Position numbers and translations under genes: made by a program
The notes under the pieces: generated by a model
What the model was told of the DNA's origin: nothing
The model's database searches: none
The model's input: only the letters and a program-made list of their open reading frames with translations
Shown here: in pieces, positions 27,387 to 36,721 of the stretch
Layout of the letters: every line of letters begins with the position of its first letter
Position numbering within the stretch: the first letter of the stretch is position 1
Assembly (NCBI GenBank): GCA_964555935.1
Contig: CAZKUN010000008.1
Span: 19,839-83,838 of the forward strand
Source: CAZKUN01 sp964555935
GTDB taxonomy: Bacteria; Armatimonadota; Zipacnadia; Zipacnadales; VGFC01
Length of the DNA: 64,000 nt
Direction: 5' to 3'

Positions 27387-27453
27387 ACGCGCCAACGGTG
27401 GATCTGGGGTGTAGCGTCACCGAAACAGACCTGCTGACCAGGTGGATGTCAGG

Positions 27454-28947
27454 CTACTCGAACGTCGCCGTCACCCGGTAGAGAACTTGGTCGCGGACGA
27501 GGAGCCACTCGGCCTGCGAGTTGGTGACAAGGGACGGCCACGCCAGGCGGTCGTAGAGAGGGCCGACAGGCTCATGGTCGATGACGATCTGCCACGGACC
27601 ATCGGCCTCGGGTCGGATCATGTAGACTGCGTGGCGGGTGTTCGGCGTGAAGTGGGGCTTCGAGGCCCCCGCCCCCTTGGGGCCCGGCTCGCCATCCACC
27701 ACCGTGCGACCACCACCCTCTTCACGGGACCAGAACGCGATGTGCGGGCCTTCGGGCGTGAAGACGACCGTCAAGTTGTCCCTCGGGCAGAGCGTCGGCT
27801 CGTCATCGATAACCAGGAACTCCTCATCCTCCTCGGCCTCCGCCGTGTAGTAGACGTGGCGGCTGTCCTCTGAGAACTCCGGCCGGCCCACCCGCTCGAA
27901 GGCGGGGCCCTCAGCGCCGTCCACGATCGCCTTCGCCCGCCTCTCCCCCGTTGGCAGCCTGGTGCTGGATGTGCATGCGTATCGGCGGCTGTCTGGGCTG
28001 AAGACCGCTCCCGAGACCCACCTGCCGGTCTCGCCTTCCTCACCATCCATCACGAGGCACTCCATCTCGCCCGTGCGAGCGATGTAAGCCAGGTGGTTGC
28101 CGTCGGGGCTGAAGCGCACCCTACCGGCGTCGATCCCATCGTAGGCTGCGCCCGGCCGGCCGTCCAATACCACGTGCCACGCTTCGCCATCCTGGGCGAC
28201 ATAAGCGAGGTGAGCCCCGTCGGGCGCCAATACCGGCTCAGAGACGTAGTCGTAGAACGGACCAGGTACGCCGTCGACCACCAGCGTCCACTTCTCCTCG
28301 GCCCACGCCCGGTAGATCGCGATAGTCCTTCCCTGGTAAGTCGTCACTTGCGGATCGCCAATCCACCCATATTCGGGGCCGGACTCGCCGCGAAACACAG
28401 CCGTCTCGCTCGGGAACTCGGATGAGGAATCGCGGGTCACGACGTAGGCGAGTTCGGACGCGTCCGCACCGAGGACCAGCCTGCTGATGGCGTGTTCCGA
28501 GCGCGCGCGCTCCACGCTGTCTACGATCACGAGATGCTCGGCATCGCGTCGCGCCACGTATGCGACATGGGCGCTGTCCTCGCTGAAGATCGGCTTCGAG
28601 ACCCAGTCAGACTCCGGGCCATCCTCGCCGTCGAGCGTTACGAGCCACTGGCCGTCGCGACTGACCGCGGCGGCGACGTGACCGCCGTCCGGGCTGAACA
28701 CGAGGCTGCGGACGAGGTGGTCGTCGTACGTTCCCCTCTCCTTGGCGTCGATGAAGTGGACGACTTGCCCATCGCGCCGGATGAACCACGAGGTGTGGCG
28801 CCGGTCTGGACTATAGGCCTGGCGGCCGATCCGATCGGCCTTTGCGGGCGCCGGCCCGAGCGCTTCCTCGGTAACGGTCACCTCCGTCGCGGAGAGACCC
28901 GGCCAAAGGATGAGCGCTGTTAGACCGCCGGCGAGGGGGCCTCTCAC
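27454..28947 (-). CDS. Exported beta-propeller (PD40/WD40-like) repeat protein, copy 2
   Basis: A 497-residue protein starting at a GTG preceded by GGAGGTGAT. It has a signal peptide (MRGPLAGGLTALILWPGLSA) and about nine blades of near 45-50 residues following the pattern S-x-D-(S/G)-x-H-x-A-Y-V-A, then V-x-D-G-x-x-G-P-x-(Y/F): LVFSPDGGHVAAAVSRDG, PIFSEDSAHVAYVARRD, PVLAPDGAHLAYVAQDG, RFSPDGNHLAYIART. These resemble TolB/DPP6-type propellers. No catalytic domain follows, so a binding or scaffold role is likely. The GTGA overlap with the upstream paralog at 28944 shows they are co-translated. Confidence 0.75.
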   Translation of the reverse strand: MRGPLAGGLTALILWPGLSATEVTVTEEALGPAPAKADRIGRQAYSPDRRHTSWFIRRDGQVVHFIDAKERGTYDDHLVRSLVFSPDGGHVAAAVSRDGQWLVTLDGEDGPESDWVSKPIFSEDSAHVAYVARRDAEHLVIVDSVERARSEHAISRLVLGADASELAYVVTRDSSSEFPSETAVFRGESGPEYGWIGDPQVTTYQGRTIAIYRAWAEEKWTLVVDGVPGPFYDYVSEPVLAPDGAHLAYVAQDGEAWHVVLDGRPGAAYDGIDAGRVRFSPDGNHLAYIARTGEMECLVMDGEEGETGRWVSGAVFSPDSRRYACTSSTRLPTGERRAKAIVDGAEGPAFERVGRPEFSEDSRHVYYTAEAEEDEEFLVIDDEPTLCPRDNLTVVFTPEGPHIAFWSREEGGGRTVVDGEPGPKGAGASKPHFTPNTRHAVYMIRPEADGPWQIVIDHEPVGPLYDRLAWPSLVTNSQAEWLLVRDQVLYRVTATFE

Positions 28948-30452
28948 TGGGCATCACCTCCCGGAGCCGGCTCCATGAACGTGTGGCTGACCCGGACCAC
29001 TCGCTCGAAGGGCCAGTCGACCATCACCAGGTACTCTATCTTGCCGTCGCTGAAGTGTGGCCTGGCCATCGGGTAGGCATACGATGGGCCCATCCAGAGG
29101 TCATCGATCACAAGCCGCCGGTCGAACATGTCGTCCACCCGGAAGTAGGCGACGTGGCGGCTGTCGGGAGTGAACACAACCGCGCAGGCGGGTTCGCGCC
29201 CCCACCAGCCCCCCGCCGCGTATTCCTCTCCATCGACCACCACGACTCCCTCCGTGTCACTGATCTTGGCCCGGTACGCGAACCTCCGACTGTCGGGGCT
29301 GAAAGTCAGCTGGGCCACCTCGGCATGATCCGGCCCCTCCTCGCCATCGACGACGACGAGGGCGGTGGCTCGGTGTTCGCCGTAGGAAGCTGCGTAGGCG
29401 ACGCGTTGGCTATCGGGGCTGAACGTGATGCTGTGGGCCCCGTCGTATTCCGGTCCGGGCTCCCCGTCGACGACGGCCACCCACGACTCTCCGCGGCCAG
29501 CGATGAAAGCGAACCGTCGCCCGTCCGGGCTGAAGGTCATGGCATCCGAGTACGTCTCGTCACACTTCGCGACAACGACCCCATCGAGATAGACGGCTCC
29601 CTCGTCGCCATTCTTCGCGAAGTAGGCGAGGCGGGTGCCATCGGGGCTGATGGCGAGCCATTCAACCAAGTCATGCTCCGGCCCTTCGACGCCGTTGTGG
29701 ACGGTGATCCACTTCTCGCCCTTCTTGGCGCGGTGCGCGAAGCGCGGCTCCGGCGATAGGGCCGCGACGTGGATTGCCACCTGGTTCCGGGAGTCGCCGA
29801 GGTCGAAAGTCGGTCCCTCCTTCCCGTCAATCACGACGCGCCACTGTAACCGGCCCTGCACCGTCCGGGCGGCAGCGTAGATGACGTGACGACTGTCGCG
29901 CGTGAACTGCGGGGCACCGTACATCCGATGGTGCGGCGGATCCACCCGAGACCCACCGTCCATCACGTCATAGGGGCCATGGCGGGCGCCATCGACGACT
30001 GCGTAATTGCCGGCGCCGGTTTCCCAGGCGCAATACGCGTGCCGTCGGCTGTCGGGGCTGAATGAGAACCCGGAGATGTAACGGTATGGCCGTCCCTCTC
30101 GACCATCCAAGACCAAGACCTCCATGTCACCCTTATCTGCTACATAGGCGACCCTCCGGCCATCGGGACTGACTGCGATCTTGCCATCGTCGATGTCCCG
30201 GTACGCGCGTCCGGGTTTGCCGTTGAAGGAAACGCGATTGGCCCATTTCGTCCCATCGAGCCACGCGACGTAGAGTTGATCGCGCGAGAACTTGAGCGAG
30301 TCAAAGCCGTCCTCTGGTAACGTCCCAAGCGGCGTCTCGATGGGATCGGAGAGGTGGAGGGTGGCTTGGGCATCCTGGCCGGCGGCCTTCGAGAAGAGCG
30401 CGGCGACGAGGAGACAACTCCAGCAGAACGGAGCGCGCAGTCTACACATCAT
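28944..30452 (-). CDS. Exported beta-propeller (PD40/WD40-like) repeat protein, copy 1
   Basis: A 502-residue protein with signal peptide MMCRLRAPFCWSCLLVAALFSKAAG. Its blades (SPDGRRVAYVADKGDMEVLV, FSFSPDSRRHAYCAWETG, AISPDGTRLAYFAKNGDEG, MTFSPDGRRFAFIAGRGESW, ITFSPDSQRVAYAASYGEH, LTFSPDSRRFAYRAKISD) follow the same pattern as those of the next gene, with which it overlaps by four bases. The two are tandem paralogs from an old duplication. GGGGGTGTGA precedes the ATG. Each blade ends in V-V-D-G-x-x-G-P-x-Y, unusually regular for the family. Function unknown; extracellular binding is inferred. Confidence 0.75.
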   Translation of the reverse strand: MMCRLRAPFCWSCLLVAALFSKAAGQDAQATLHLSDPIETPLGTLPEDGFDSLKFSRDQLYVAWLDGTKWANRVSFNGKPGRAYRDIDDGKIAVSPDGRRVAYVADKGDMEVLVLDGREGRPYRYISGFSFSPDSRRHAYCAWETGAGNYAVVDGARHGPYDVMDGGSRVDPPHHRMYGAPQFTRDSRHVIYAAARTVQGRLQWRVVIDGKEGPTFDLGDSRNQVAIHVAALSPEPRFAHRAKKGEKWITVHNGVEGPEHDLVEWLAISPDGTRLAYFAKNGDEGAVYLDGVVVAKCDETYSDAMTFSPDGRRFAFIAGRGESWVAVVDGEPGPEYDGAHSITFSPDSQRVAYAASYGEHRATALVVVDGEEGPDHAEVAQLTFSPDSRRFAYRAKISDTEGVVVVDGEEYAAGGWWGREPACAVVFTPDSRHVAYFRVDDMFDRRLVIDDLWMGPSYAYPMARPHFSDGKIEYLVMVDWPFERVVRVSHTFMEPAPGGDAQ

Positions 30453-30947
30453 TCACACCCCCCCGCGCCAGAATGGTGTGACAGGGCATGCAGGCATCCT
30501 CCCTGTGGTGATGGGCATCCTGCTCCTGGCGCGCCAGCGCCGATGATCGCGCGGCCGTCGACATCGAGGTCATTATTACCACATAGGCCCGTTCAGACAG
30601 ACGAATGAACTGCGTCAATCGCCTCGCGTCGTCCACGCATCGCGGGGCGACCATTGCTTCTGGCGAATGCCCCGGCGGAGACGCAGGTTGGCTCGGCGGC
30701 AGGTTGGGCGAGCGCGACCGAGGCCAATACGATGGCGGTAACCATGGGCGCGGACCCCTTGATTGAGAGTGGTTGGAGCTGGCTTCAAGGCCCCTACAAC
30801 TGGGCCTGTCGGATCTGGAAATCCGACCTACGGGGTCCACAGCCAGCTCTAGTTTCGTCGGCAGGCAGGCGGAGGCCTACCCGCCGCAAGGAGACATTGC
30901 CTTGGCGCGCGAACTGCAGCGCAACCAACACGCGAGAGGATCCGCCG
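30453..30947. other. Intergenic region between divergent genes, 495 bp
   Basis: Holds one copy of the GTAGGTCGGAT-type palindromic repeat (30796-30836) and GAGAGGA just before the gene at 30948. I see no convincing gene. A minus-strand reading at 30442-30566 has a CxxCH motif but lacks other support. No clear promoter pair was picked out. Confidence 0.7.
30796..30836 (-). repeat. Dispersed palindromic repeat, copy 1
   Basis: On the minus strand it reads ACCCCGTAGGTCGGATTTCC, then AGATCCGACAGG, then CCCAGTTGT. GTCGGAT and ATCCGAC form the stem. The 32-base core matches copy 3 (56787-56818) at 31 positions, and GACAGGCCCAGTTGT is also found exactly in copy 2 (55235-55249). Confidence 0.85.
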
Positions 30948-32795
30948 ATGCGCTCAACCTGTCTGCTGGCGTTGTTGCTCGCCGCGCCGTCGCACGCGCT
31001 GACCGAAGCCGAATTGACCGCCGTCCGCGATGGCTTCGACGCGCGGCGAGACGAGGTCCTCAAGGCCCAGGTCGCCGACCCTTACCCGCCCGAGGGAGTC
31101 TGGCACTACGCTGACTTCGCCCTGGCCGCGCTGTACCTCAACGAGCGTGTCGACGAGGCCAACGAGGCCATCCTGCACATCCGCCGCGAGTTCCCCGTCG
31201 ATCCCGAGCCCCAGCGAGAGCCAGGCGAGCCCGAGCGCGATGACTTCCACTGGAGCATCAACATTCTCCAGCGAATCTACTTCATGTTCTCCAGCCAGAG
31301 CAGCGTTCATCCCGGCCGTCTCAGCGCCGAAGCCGAAGCCGCGCTGCTTGAGATCTTCTGGGAATCCGCTCGCAAGCACTGCACCATCGATCAGCCAAGC
31401 CTCGACCGCGTCTGGTGGATCTGGGGCAGCGAAAACCACGGCGCGATGAAGTGGTCCGGTCACTGGGGCACCGCCCACATCCTGGCGAAGGCGCCGACGC
31501 ACCGCGACCGCACCTATGAAGACGGTTCGACCCCGGCCGAGATGGCCGCCGCGTGGGATGGGTTCTTCAAACTCTACGCCTCGGAGCGCGCGAGCAAGGG
31601 CATGCTGGTCGAGATCGCTTCGACTTACGGCAAGTACACGCTCCAGGGCTGGTACAACATGGCGGACTTCGCCGCCGATCCCGTGTTGCGGGATCGCATG
31701 AAGATACTGCTCGACCTCTTCTGGGCCGATTGGGCTATCGAGCAGATCGACGGCGTTCGAGGCGGCGGCAAGCACCGCATCTACGCCGGCAACACCTCCA
31801 CGCGGGGCATCCGCTCCAGCGCGACGGGCATGTCGTGGTATTACTTCGGCCTCGGCATCGCGAAGTCGCGGCACCCGGGCCACATGTGCGCGGCGACGAG
31901 CGACTACCGCCCGCCGCTGTGCGTCATCGACATGGCGCTCGACGTCGAGGGTCGTGGCGTTTACGAGTTCACCTCCCGCCGCCCCGGCCTCAATGTGGTC
32001 CCCAAACCACCAGACGCCGACTGGCAGACGTACGTGCTCAGGCCGGACTACGGGGGCATCCTCCGCTACACATATTGCACGCCTGACTTCATCATGGGCA
32101 CGAGCATGGTCGAGGCGCGCCCCCACACGGACTGGTCGAACATCAGTAGCCAGAACCGCTGGGACGGCGTCGTCTTCGCCGGGCACGTGGACGCCTGCAT
32201 CTTCTCCCAGCCACTCAAGCCCGAGCGCGGGAGCGTCTACAACCAGCATTGGTCCGTCCAGCGCCAGGGCGTCCTCATCCTGCAGAAACTCACCGGCCAC
32301 AACCACGCCCACGCCCAGCGCGTCTGGTTTCCCACGTGCTTGCCCCGCGAGGAGGAGGGCGAGTGGGTCTTCGTTGAGGCGCCCCAAGCCTACGGAGCCG
32401 TCCGCGTCGTCACCGGTGGCACCGAATGGGGACCTGCCGAGCCTCACGATGGAGCCGAGGGCGAGTGGCTGACATGTGAGGACGAGTTCACGCCGATCAT
32501 CATGGAGGTCGCGCGCAAGTCTGACTTCGCCGACCTCGATGCCTTCCAGTCGGCAATATTGGCCAACCCGCTGACCGTCAACGGAAACGTGCTGACGTAT
32601 GAGAGCAGTCACTACGGCGATACATTCACATGGTACGTGGACGAGTCATCGCCGCCGGAAGTCAATGGCGCGCCCATCGACTACGCGCCGGACGAAGTCT
32701 ACGAGAGCCCCTTCATCCAAGGGGGCTGGGACGCGGGCGTCGTCACGCTGACGAAGGGCGAGCGCGCGGTAACCCTTGACTTCACCAGGGAGTAA
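30948..32795 (+). CDS. Secreted toroid-like protein, candidate polysaccharide lyase/glycosidase
   Basis: A 615-residue protein with signal peptide MRSTCLLALLLAAPSHA; GAGAGGA lies seven bases before the ATG. Residues about 20-330 are helical and rich in Trp, Tyr and His (SLDRVWWIWGSENHGAMKWSGHWG, GGGKHRIYAGNTST), the look of an alpha/alpha-toroid. About 340-615 is beta-rich (GHNHAHAQRVWFP, VNGNVLTYESSHYGD). This two-part layout matches heparinase- or alginate-lyase-like enzymes, but the known HxxQ-type signature is not seen, so the class is inferred. The next gene starts three bases after its stop, forming an operon with the GH99-like protein and the sulfatase. Confidence 0.5.
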   Translation: MRSTCLLALLLAAPSHALTEAELTAVRDGFDARRDEVLKAQVADPYPPEGVWHYADFALAALYLNERVDEANEAILHIRREFPVDPEPQREPGEPERDDFHWSINILQRIYFMFSSQSSVHPGRLSAEAEAALLEIFWESARKHCTIDQPSLDRVWWIWGSENHGAMKWSGHWGTAHILAKAPTHRDRTYEDGSTPAEMAAAWDGFFKLYASERASKGMLVEIASTYGKYTLQGWYNMADFAADPVLRDRMKILLDLFWADWAIEQIDGVRGGGKHRIYAGNTSTRGIRSSATGMSWYYFGLGIAKSRHPGHMCAATSDYRPPLCVIDMALDVEGRGVYEFTSRRPGLNVVPKPPDADWQTYVLRPDYGGILRYTYCTPDFIMGTSMVEARPHTDWSNISSQNRWDGVVFAGHVDACIFSQPLKPERGSVYNQHWSVQRQGVLILQKLTGHNHAHAQRVWFPTCLPREEEGEWVFVEAPQAYGAVRVVTGGTEWGPAEPHDGAEGEWLTCEDEFTPIIMEVARKSDFADLDAFQSAILANPLTVNGNVLTYESSHYGDTFTWYVDESSPPEVNGAPIDYAPDEVYESPFIQGGWDAGVVTLTKGERAVTLDFTRE

Positions 32796-32798
32796 AGA

Positions 32799-33827
32799 AT
32801 GCCCATGCTCAAGACTGCGGCCATCGCCGTCGCGCTACTTGCCTGCTGTCTCACCTCGGGTCGATGCGCGCCGGAGAAGACCATCTTCGCTCACTTCTAC
32901 TACTGGTACCCGATCAACGCCGGGATCGTGACCCACCACGCGCCGGAGGGGCACTTCGACCGGGACGATGTGAGCTGGTGGAAGGGCGAGATGCGCAACG
33001 CCCACTACGCCGGCATCGACGTGCTGGCGTTGATGTACTGGGACGTGCACTCGTACAACCCCGCCGCGCTGGAGGTAATGCTCCAGGCCGTCCGCGAGAT
33101 GGATGCCGCGGGCGAGCCGCATCCCAAAGTCTGCATGCACCTCGACGGCATCGAACACGTGGCAAACGTCTTGGACACGCGCCCGGTCACTACGTGTGAC
33201 CTGACCGATCCCGCCTCGCAGGATGCCGTCGCCGACGCGTTCGTCAACTTCTTCAGCTTCTTCAAAGAGCGGGAGATGCTCGATCTCTGCTTCCGCCACG
33301 AGGGGAAGCTTGTCGCCTTCGTCTACAGGCCGGAGTACCGCGCCTACACCAGCCGGATCGACGATTCCGCTGCTGAGGTTTGGCGTGAGGGCCTCCGCGA
33401 CGAACTAGACGAAGAACTCTACCTCGTTCTCGAAACGGCGTACGCGACCGCCCAATGGGCCCCGACGCAGACCGACCTTCACTGCACGACCGCCGACAAC
33501 TACTTCCGTTGGGACGCGGCGCTAGCGGGGGCGCTCATGGAGGCGCGCGGAGACTTCCCAATCGCCACCATCGGCCCTGGTTTCGATCCACGAGGGCAAG
33601 ATTCCACCAGCACGCGCATCCGCCACCGCAGGCAGGGCTTCACCTTCCGCAACGACTTCCGCAAGGCGATTTCGTCGGACGCTCCGTGGTTGGTCATCGA
33701 GACATTCAACTTCTTCGAGGAAGGCACCGACATCACCGAGACCCAGGAGTTTGGGCGCCAATACCTCGACATCGCGCGGAAATACTCGGCCCGGTTCAAG
33801 GGACGGCCGGAGATCGCCCCACATTGA
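32799..33827 (+). CDS. Secreted GH99/DUF5010-like protein
   Basis: A 342-residue protein with signal sequence MPMLKTAAIAVALLACCLTSGRC. The mature part starts TIFAHFYYWYP, followed by GHFDRDDVSWWKGEMRNAHYAGIDVLALMYW, a TIM-barrel start shared by GH99-type endo-alpha-mannosidases and the related DUF5010 group. An Asp/Glu pair that would be catalytic cannot be assigned from sequence alone. It starts three bases after the toroid gene and ends 12 bases before the sulfatase, so the three are likely one operon for one glycan. A hydrolase of an internal glycosidic bond is the reasonable inference. Confidence 0.65.
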   Translation: MPMLKTAAIAVALLACCLTSGRCAPEKTIFAHFYYWYPINAGIVTHHAPEGHFDRDDVSWWKGEMRNAHYAGIDVLALMYWDVHSYNPAALEVMLQAVREMDAAGEPHPKVCMHLDGIEHVANVLDTRPVTTCDLTDPASQDAVADAFVNFFSFFKEREMLDLCFRHEGKLVAFVYRPEYRAYTSRIDDSAAEVWREGLRDELDEELYLVLETAYATAQWAPTQTDLHCTTADNYFRWDAALAGALMEARGDFPIATIGPGFDPRGQDSTSTRIRHRRQGFTFRNDFRKAISSDAPWLVIETFNFFEEGTDITETQEFGRQYLDIARKYSARFKGRPEIAPH

Positions 33828-33839
33828 GGAGCGTGCCAC

Positions 33840-35273
33840 ATGAATAGACGACGATTCATCTCCACCACGGCGTGCGGGGCAGGCGGATTGGCCATGAGCC
33901 GGCTTGGGTCCGGTCAGAGCGACGAGCGCCCGAACATCCTCTTCATCACCGTCGACGACATGAACTGCGACTCCGTCGGCGCCTTCGGGTGCTCCATCCC
34001 AGGCATCACGCCGAACATGGATCGGCTCGCGCAGGAAGGCATCCGGTTCGAGCACTCGCACCTAAACATAGCCGTCTGCCAGCCCTGTCGCGAATCGATC
34101 ACCACCGGTCGTTACCCCCACAACAGCGGCGGCGAGGGGTTTGAGCCAATCCATGAGGACGTGCCGACGCTGCCCGAACTCCTGGGCGGCCAGGGCTACC
34201 TCAACGGCATCTTCGCCAAGAGCGGACACTACGCGCCCTTGCACCGGTACTTCTGGGATGTGAGGGTGCTCCCCAAGAATCTCGGAGGAGGTCGCGACCC
34301 ATCCAAGTTCTACGCGTACGCTCAGGACTTCTTCGGCCGAGCGAAGTCGGAGGGACGCCCGTTCTTCCTCCACGCCAACTCGGTTGATCCCCACCGGCCC
34401 TTCCCCGGCAGCGCGCAGCTCGCCGGCAAGCCCAAGAACGCCCGGGCGATCTACCCCGACGTCCGCCGGGCCATCACGCCCGACGAGGTGATCATTCCGC
34501 CCTTCCTGCCGGACCTTCCCGACGTCCGCAAGGAGATCGCTGAGTACTTCACCTCCGTGCATCGCGCGGACGAGACGGTGGGAGAGCTGCTGCGCGCCCT
34601 GAACGAGTCGGGCCAGGCCAACAACACCATCGTGCTGCTCATCAGCGACAACGGGATGGCGTTCCCCTTCGCCAAGACCAATGTCTACAACGCCAGCACG
34701 CGGACGCCACTGATGGTCAGGTGGCCGGGGCACATCACGCCGGAGACAGTCGATTCCGAGCACATGCTGTCGTGTGTCGACATCATGCCGACGCTTCTCG
34801 ACGCATCCGGCGTCGCTCATCCGGAGGGGCTTGACGGGCGTTCGTTCCTAACGGTGCTTAAGGGCGGAGAACAGGAGGGAAGAGAGTCGATCTTCAGCGT
34901 CTTCCACGAGACCTCGGCCAAGCGGCGCTTCGAGATGCGCTGCCTGCGGACGCGGGACCACTCATACATCTACAACGCGTGGTCTGACGGGGAGAACGAA
35001 TTCAGAAACGAGTCTCAGAGCGGGCTGACGATGAAGGCCATGCGGCGCGCCGCCGAGACTGACGACGCGATCGCCGCGAGGGTCCACCACTTCATCTATC
35101 GGACGCCGGAGGAGTTATACGACCTGCAGGGCGATCCAGACGAACTCGTCAACCGGATCGGCGACGAAGCCGAATCTGCGCGCATCGCGGCGATGCGCGC
35201 CGGGCTGGACCAGGTAATGCAACAGTCCGGCGACCCGTTACTGGAGACGTTTAGGCAATACGTCTCAGCCTAG
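33840..35273 (+). CDS. Tat-exported type I sulfatase
   Basis: A 477-residue enzyme. The N-terminus MNRRRFISTTACGAGG has a twin-arginine signal. NILFITVDDMNCDSVGAFG (about 30) is the usual metal-binding start; AVCQPCRESITTGRYPHNSG has C80 in a C-x-P-x-R motif, which is converted to formylglycine by an anaerobic or aerobic maturase (none is in the window). LLISDNGMAF (about 260) supplies further metal ligands. The likeness is to heparan-N-sulfatase/arylsulfatase S1 enzymes. It is third in the run after the toroid and GH99-like genes, which suggests their substrate is a sulfated polysaccharide. The end overlaps the convergent HD-GYP gene by four bases. Confidence 0.9.
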   Translation: MNRRRFISTTACGAGGLAMSRLGSGQSDERPNILFITVDDMNCDSVGAFGCSIPGITPNMDRLAQEGIRFEHSHLNIAVCQPCRESITTGRYPHNSGGEGFEPIHEDVPTLPELLGGQGYLNGIFAKSGHYAPLHRYFWDVRVLPKNLGGGRDPSKFYAYAQDFFGRAKSEGRPFFLHANSVDPHRPFPGSAQLAGKPKNARAIYPDVRRAITPDEVIIPPFLPDLPDVRKEIAEYFTSVHRADETVGELLRALNESGQANNTIVLLISDNGMAFPFAKTNVYNASTRTPLMVRWPGHITPETVDSEHMLSCVDIMPTLLDASGVAHPEGLDGRSFLTVLKGGEQEGRESIFSVFHETSAKRRFEMRCLRTRDHSYIYNAWSDGENEFRNESQSGLTMKAMRRAAETDDAIAARVHHFIYRTPEELYDLQGDPDELVNRIGDEAESARIAAMRAGLDQVMQQSGDPLLETFRQYVSA

Positions 35274-36721
35274 TCCTCGTGCGGGAACTCGCCCCGCAAC
35301 CAGCGATCGAGGAGGCTGTTCGGGTCAATCCCACGTTCGCCGGCGTTCATCGTCCGGACAACTGACCGTCTGAACGCCCCGCCCGCACGGCGAGCGGTAA
35401 GTTCCGCCACGAAGGGCTCTTTCGCAGGGCGACCGCGCGCGTCGACTGCAACCACCACATCAGGCCGCGCCCCATCCTCCGCGCCCCGAGCACACGCCAC
35501 GCCACATTCCTTCGTATCGAGTTGGACGCACGTGCCGGCCGGGTACTCGCCGAGCATGTCGGCGAACCACTCCACAAGCTTCGGGTCCAGGTGGCCGTTG
35601 GTCATGTCCTTCATTTCGCCAATCGCCTGATCGGGACGCAGCGGCGGCCGATACGGGCGGTGCGTCGTCAACGCGTCGTACACGTCCATCAGCGCCACGA
35701 TCCTACTCAGGATTGACAGCTCCCGGCGCGTGCTGGTCCGCGGATACCCCGTGAGGTCAGTCTTCATGTGGTGCTCGAACGCGACAATCGCCGCCGACGG
35801 CGGCAGGTCCGGGTGCTCGAGAAGCGTCGCTGCCCCGTCCACGGGGTGACGCTGGATCGATTCCCACTCATCCTGAGAGAGCCTGCCCGGCTTGCGCAGG
35901 ACCTCGTTCGGCACGTGTGCCTTGCCCACGTCATGAAGCATCGCCGCCACGCCTAGTTCCTGCAGTTCCGCCGGGTTGAAGCCAAGCGCTTCGCCGAACG
36001 ACAGGCTCATCAGCGACGCGTGGACGGAGTGCTCGAAGCTATACTCGTCATGACCTTTCAGGCTGGCCAGGCCGACGCCTGCAGACGCGTCCCCGGCAAT
36101 CCGCGCCACCATCTCGTCGTTCACGACGGCCGCACCGGAGACGTCGATCTCGCGCCCAACGCGCACCGAGTGCATTGCGCCGCGGACCGTGCTCAGCGCG
36201 CTCCCATAGACCTCCGACAGCCGCGTGCTCTCGTCATCACCTGCCACGAACATCAACTGGTCGATCCGGACTTGGCGGACGCCGGCGCGAGAGAGGAAGC
36301 CCTTCACCCCACCCACGCGGGACATCTCGGCTTCGTTCGCGCAGAGCGCCTCCACGAGCGACGACAGCTCCCTGGCATTGACCCCGGAACAGAGCGTGAT
36401 GCACTGGACCGTGCGTTCGCAGATCGCGGCGATGAAGCCCTCGGGAACGGGCCGCCCGATGAACAGACGTCGTGATCCGTCGACTAGCTCGCCACTGATG
36501 TGCTTGACGCTGACTTCCTCCGCCCCACAAAGCGCGAGGTCAAACGCCCGCTCGGCTTCTCCGACTTGGTGCATCAGTGCCGGATGCCCCGCCGGGTAGA
36601 GTTGCGCGCTCGTCCACGCTTGGGCAAGCGCCACGAAGGCCTCTTCCACGGGATCGGCGCCGATGACGCCCGCGCCTACTTCAGTTGATAGCTGTTGTCC
36701 CGAGATTGCTTCAGGCGGCAT
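35270..36721 (-). CDS. HD-GYP phosphodiesterase-like signalling protein
   Basis: A 483-residue cytoplasmic protein. The start at 36721 (MPPEAISGQQLS) is set by AGGGGGA six bases upstream. Residues about 25-125 are an N-terminal module with LYPAGHPALM near 46 and GVNARELSSLVEAL near 122. An HD-GYP domain covers about 215-400: HDVGKAHVP (about 262), EHHMKTDLTGYP (about 315) and DVYDALTTHRPYRPP. It thus has the HD and GYP residues needed for hydrolysis of cyclic di-GMP. About 80 residues follow (VVVAVDARGRPAKEP). It overlaps the end of the HEAT gene by 11 bases, so the two are coupled. Confidence 0.85.
   Translation of the reverse strand: MPPEAISGQQLSTEVGAGVIGADPVEEAFVALAQAWTSAQLYPAGHPALMHQVGEAERAFDLALCGAEEVSVKHISGELVDGSRRLFIGRPVPEGFIAAICERTVQCITLCSGVNARELSSLVEALCANEAEMSRVGGVKGFLSRAGVRQVRIDQLMFVAGDDESTRLSEVYGSALSTVRGAMHSVRVGREIDVSGAAVVNDEMVARIAGDASAGVGLASLKGHDEYSFEHSVHASLMSLSFGEALGFNPAELQELGVAAMLHDVGKAHVPNEVLRKPGRLSQDEWESIQRHPVDGAATLLEHPDLPPSAAIVAFEHHMKTDLTGYPRTSTRRELSILSRIVALMDVYDALTTHRPYRPPLRPDQAIGEMKDMTNGHLDPKLVEWFADMLGEYPAGTCVQLDTKECGVACARGAEDGARPDVVVAVDARGRPAKEPFVAELTARRAGGAFRRSVVRTMNAGERGIDPNSLLDRWLRGEFPHED

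Noticed and set aside
30442..30566. Minus-strand frame with a CxxCH heme-c-like motif before the propeller gene
   Set aside because: No ribosome site or signal peptide, low-complexity neighbours, and a single motif match is weak evidence for a cytochrome.
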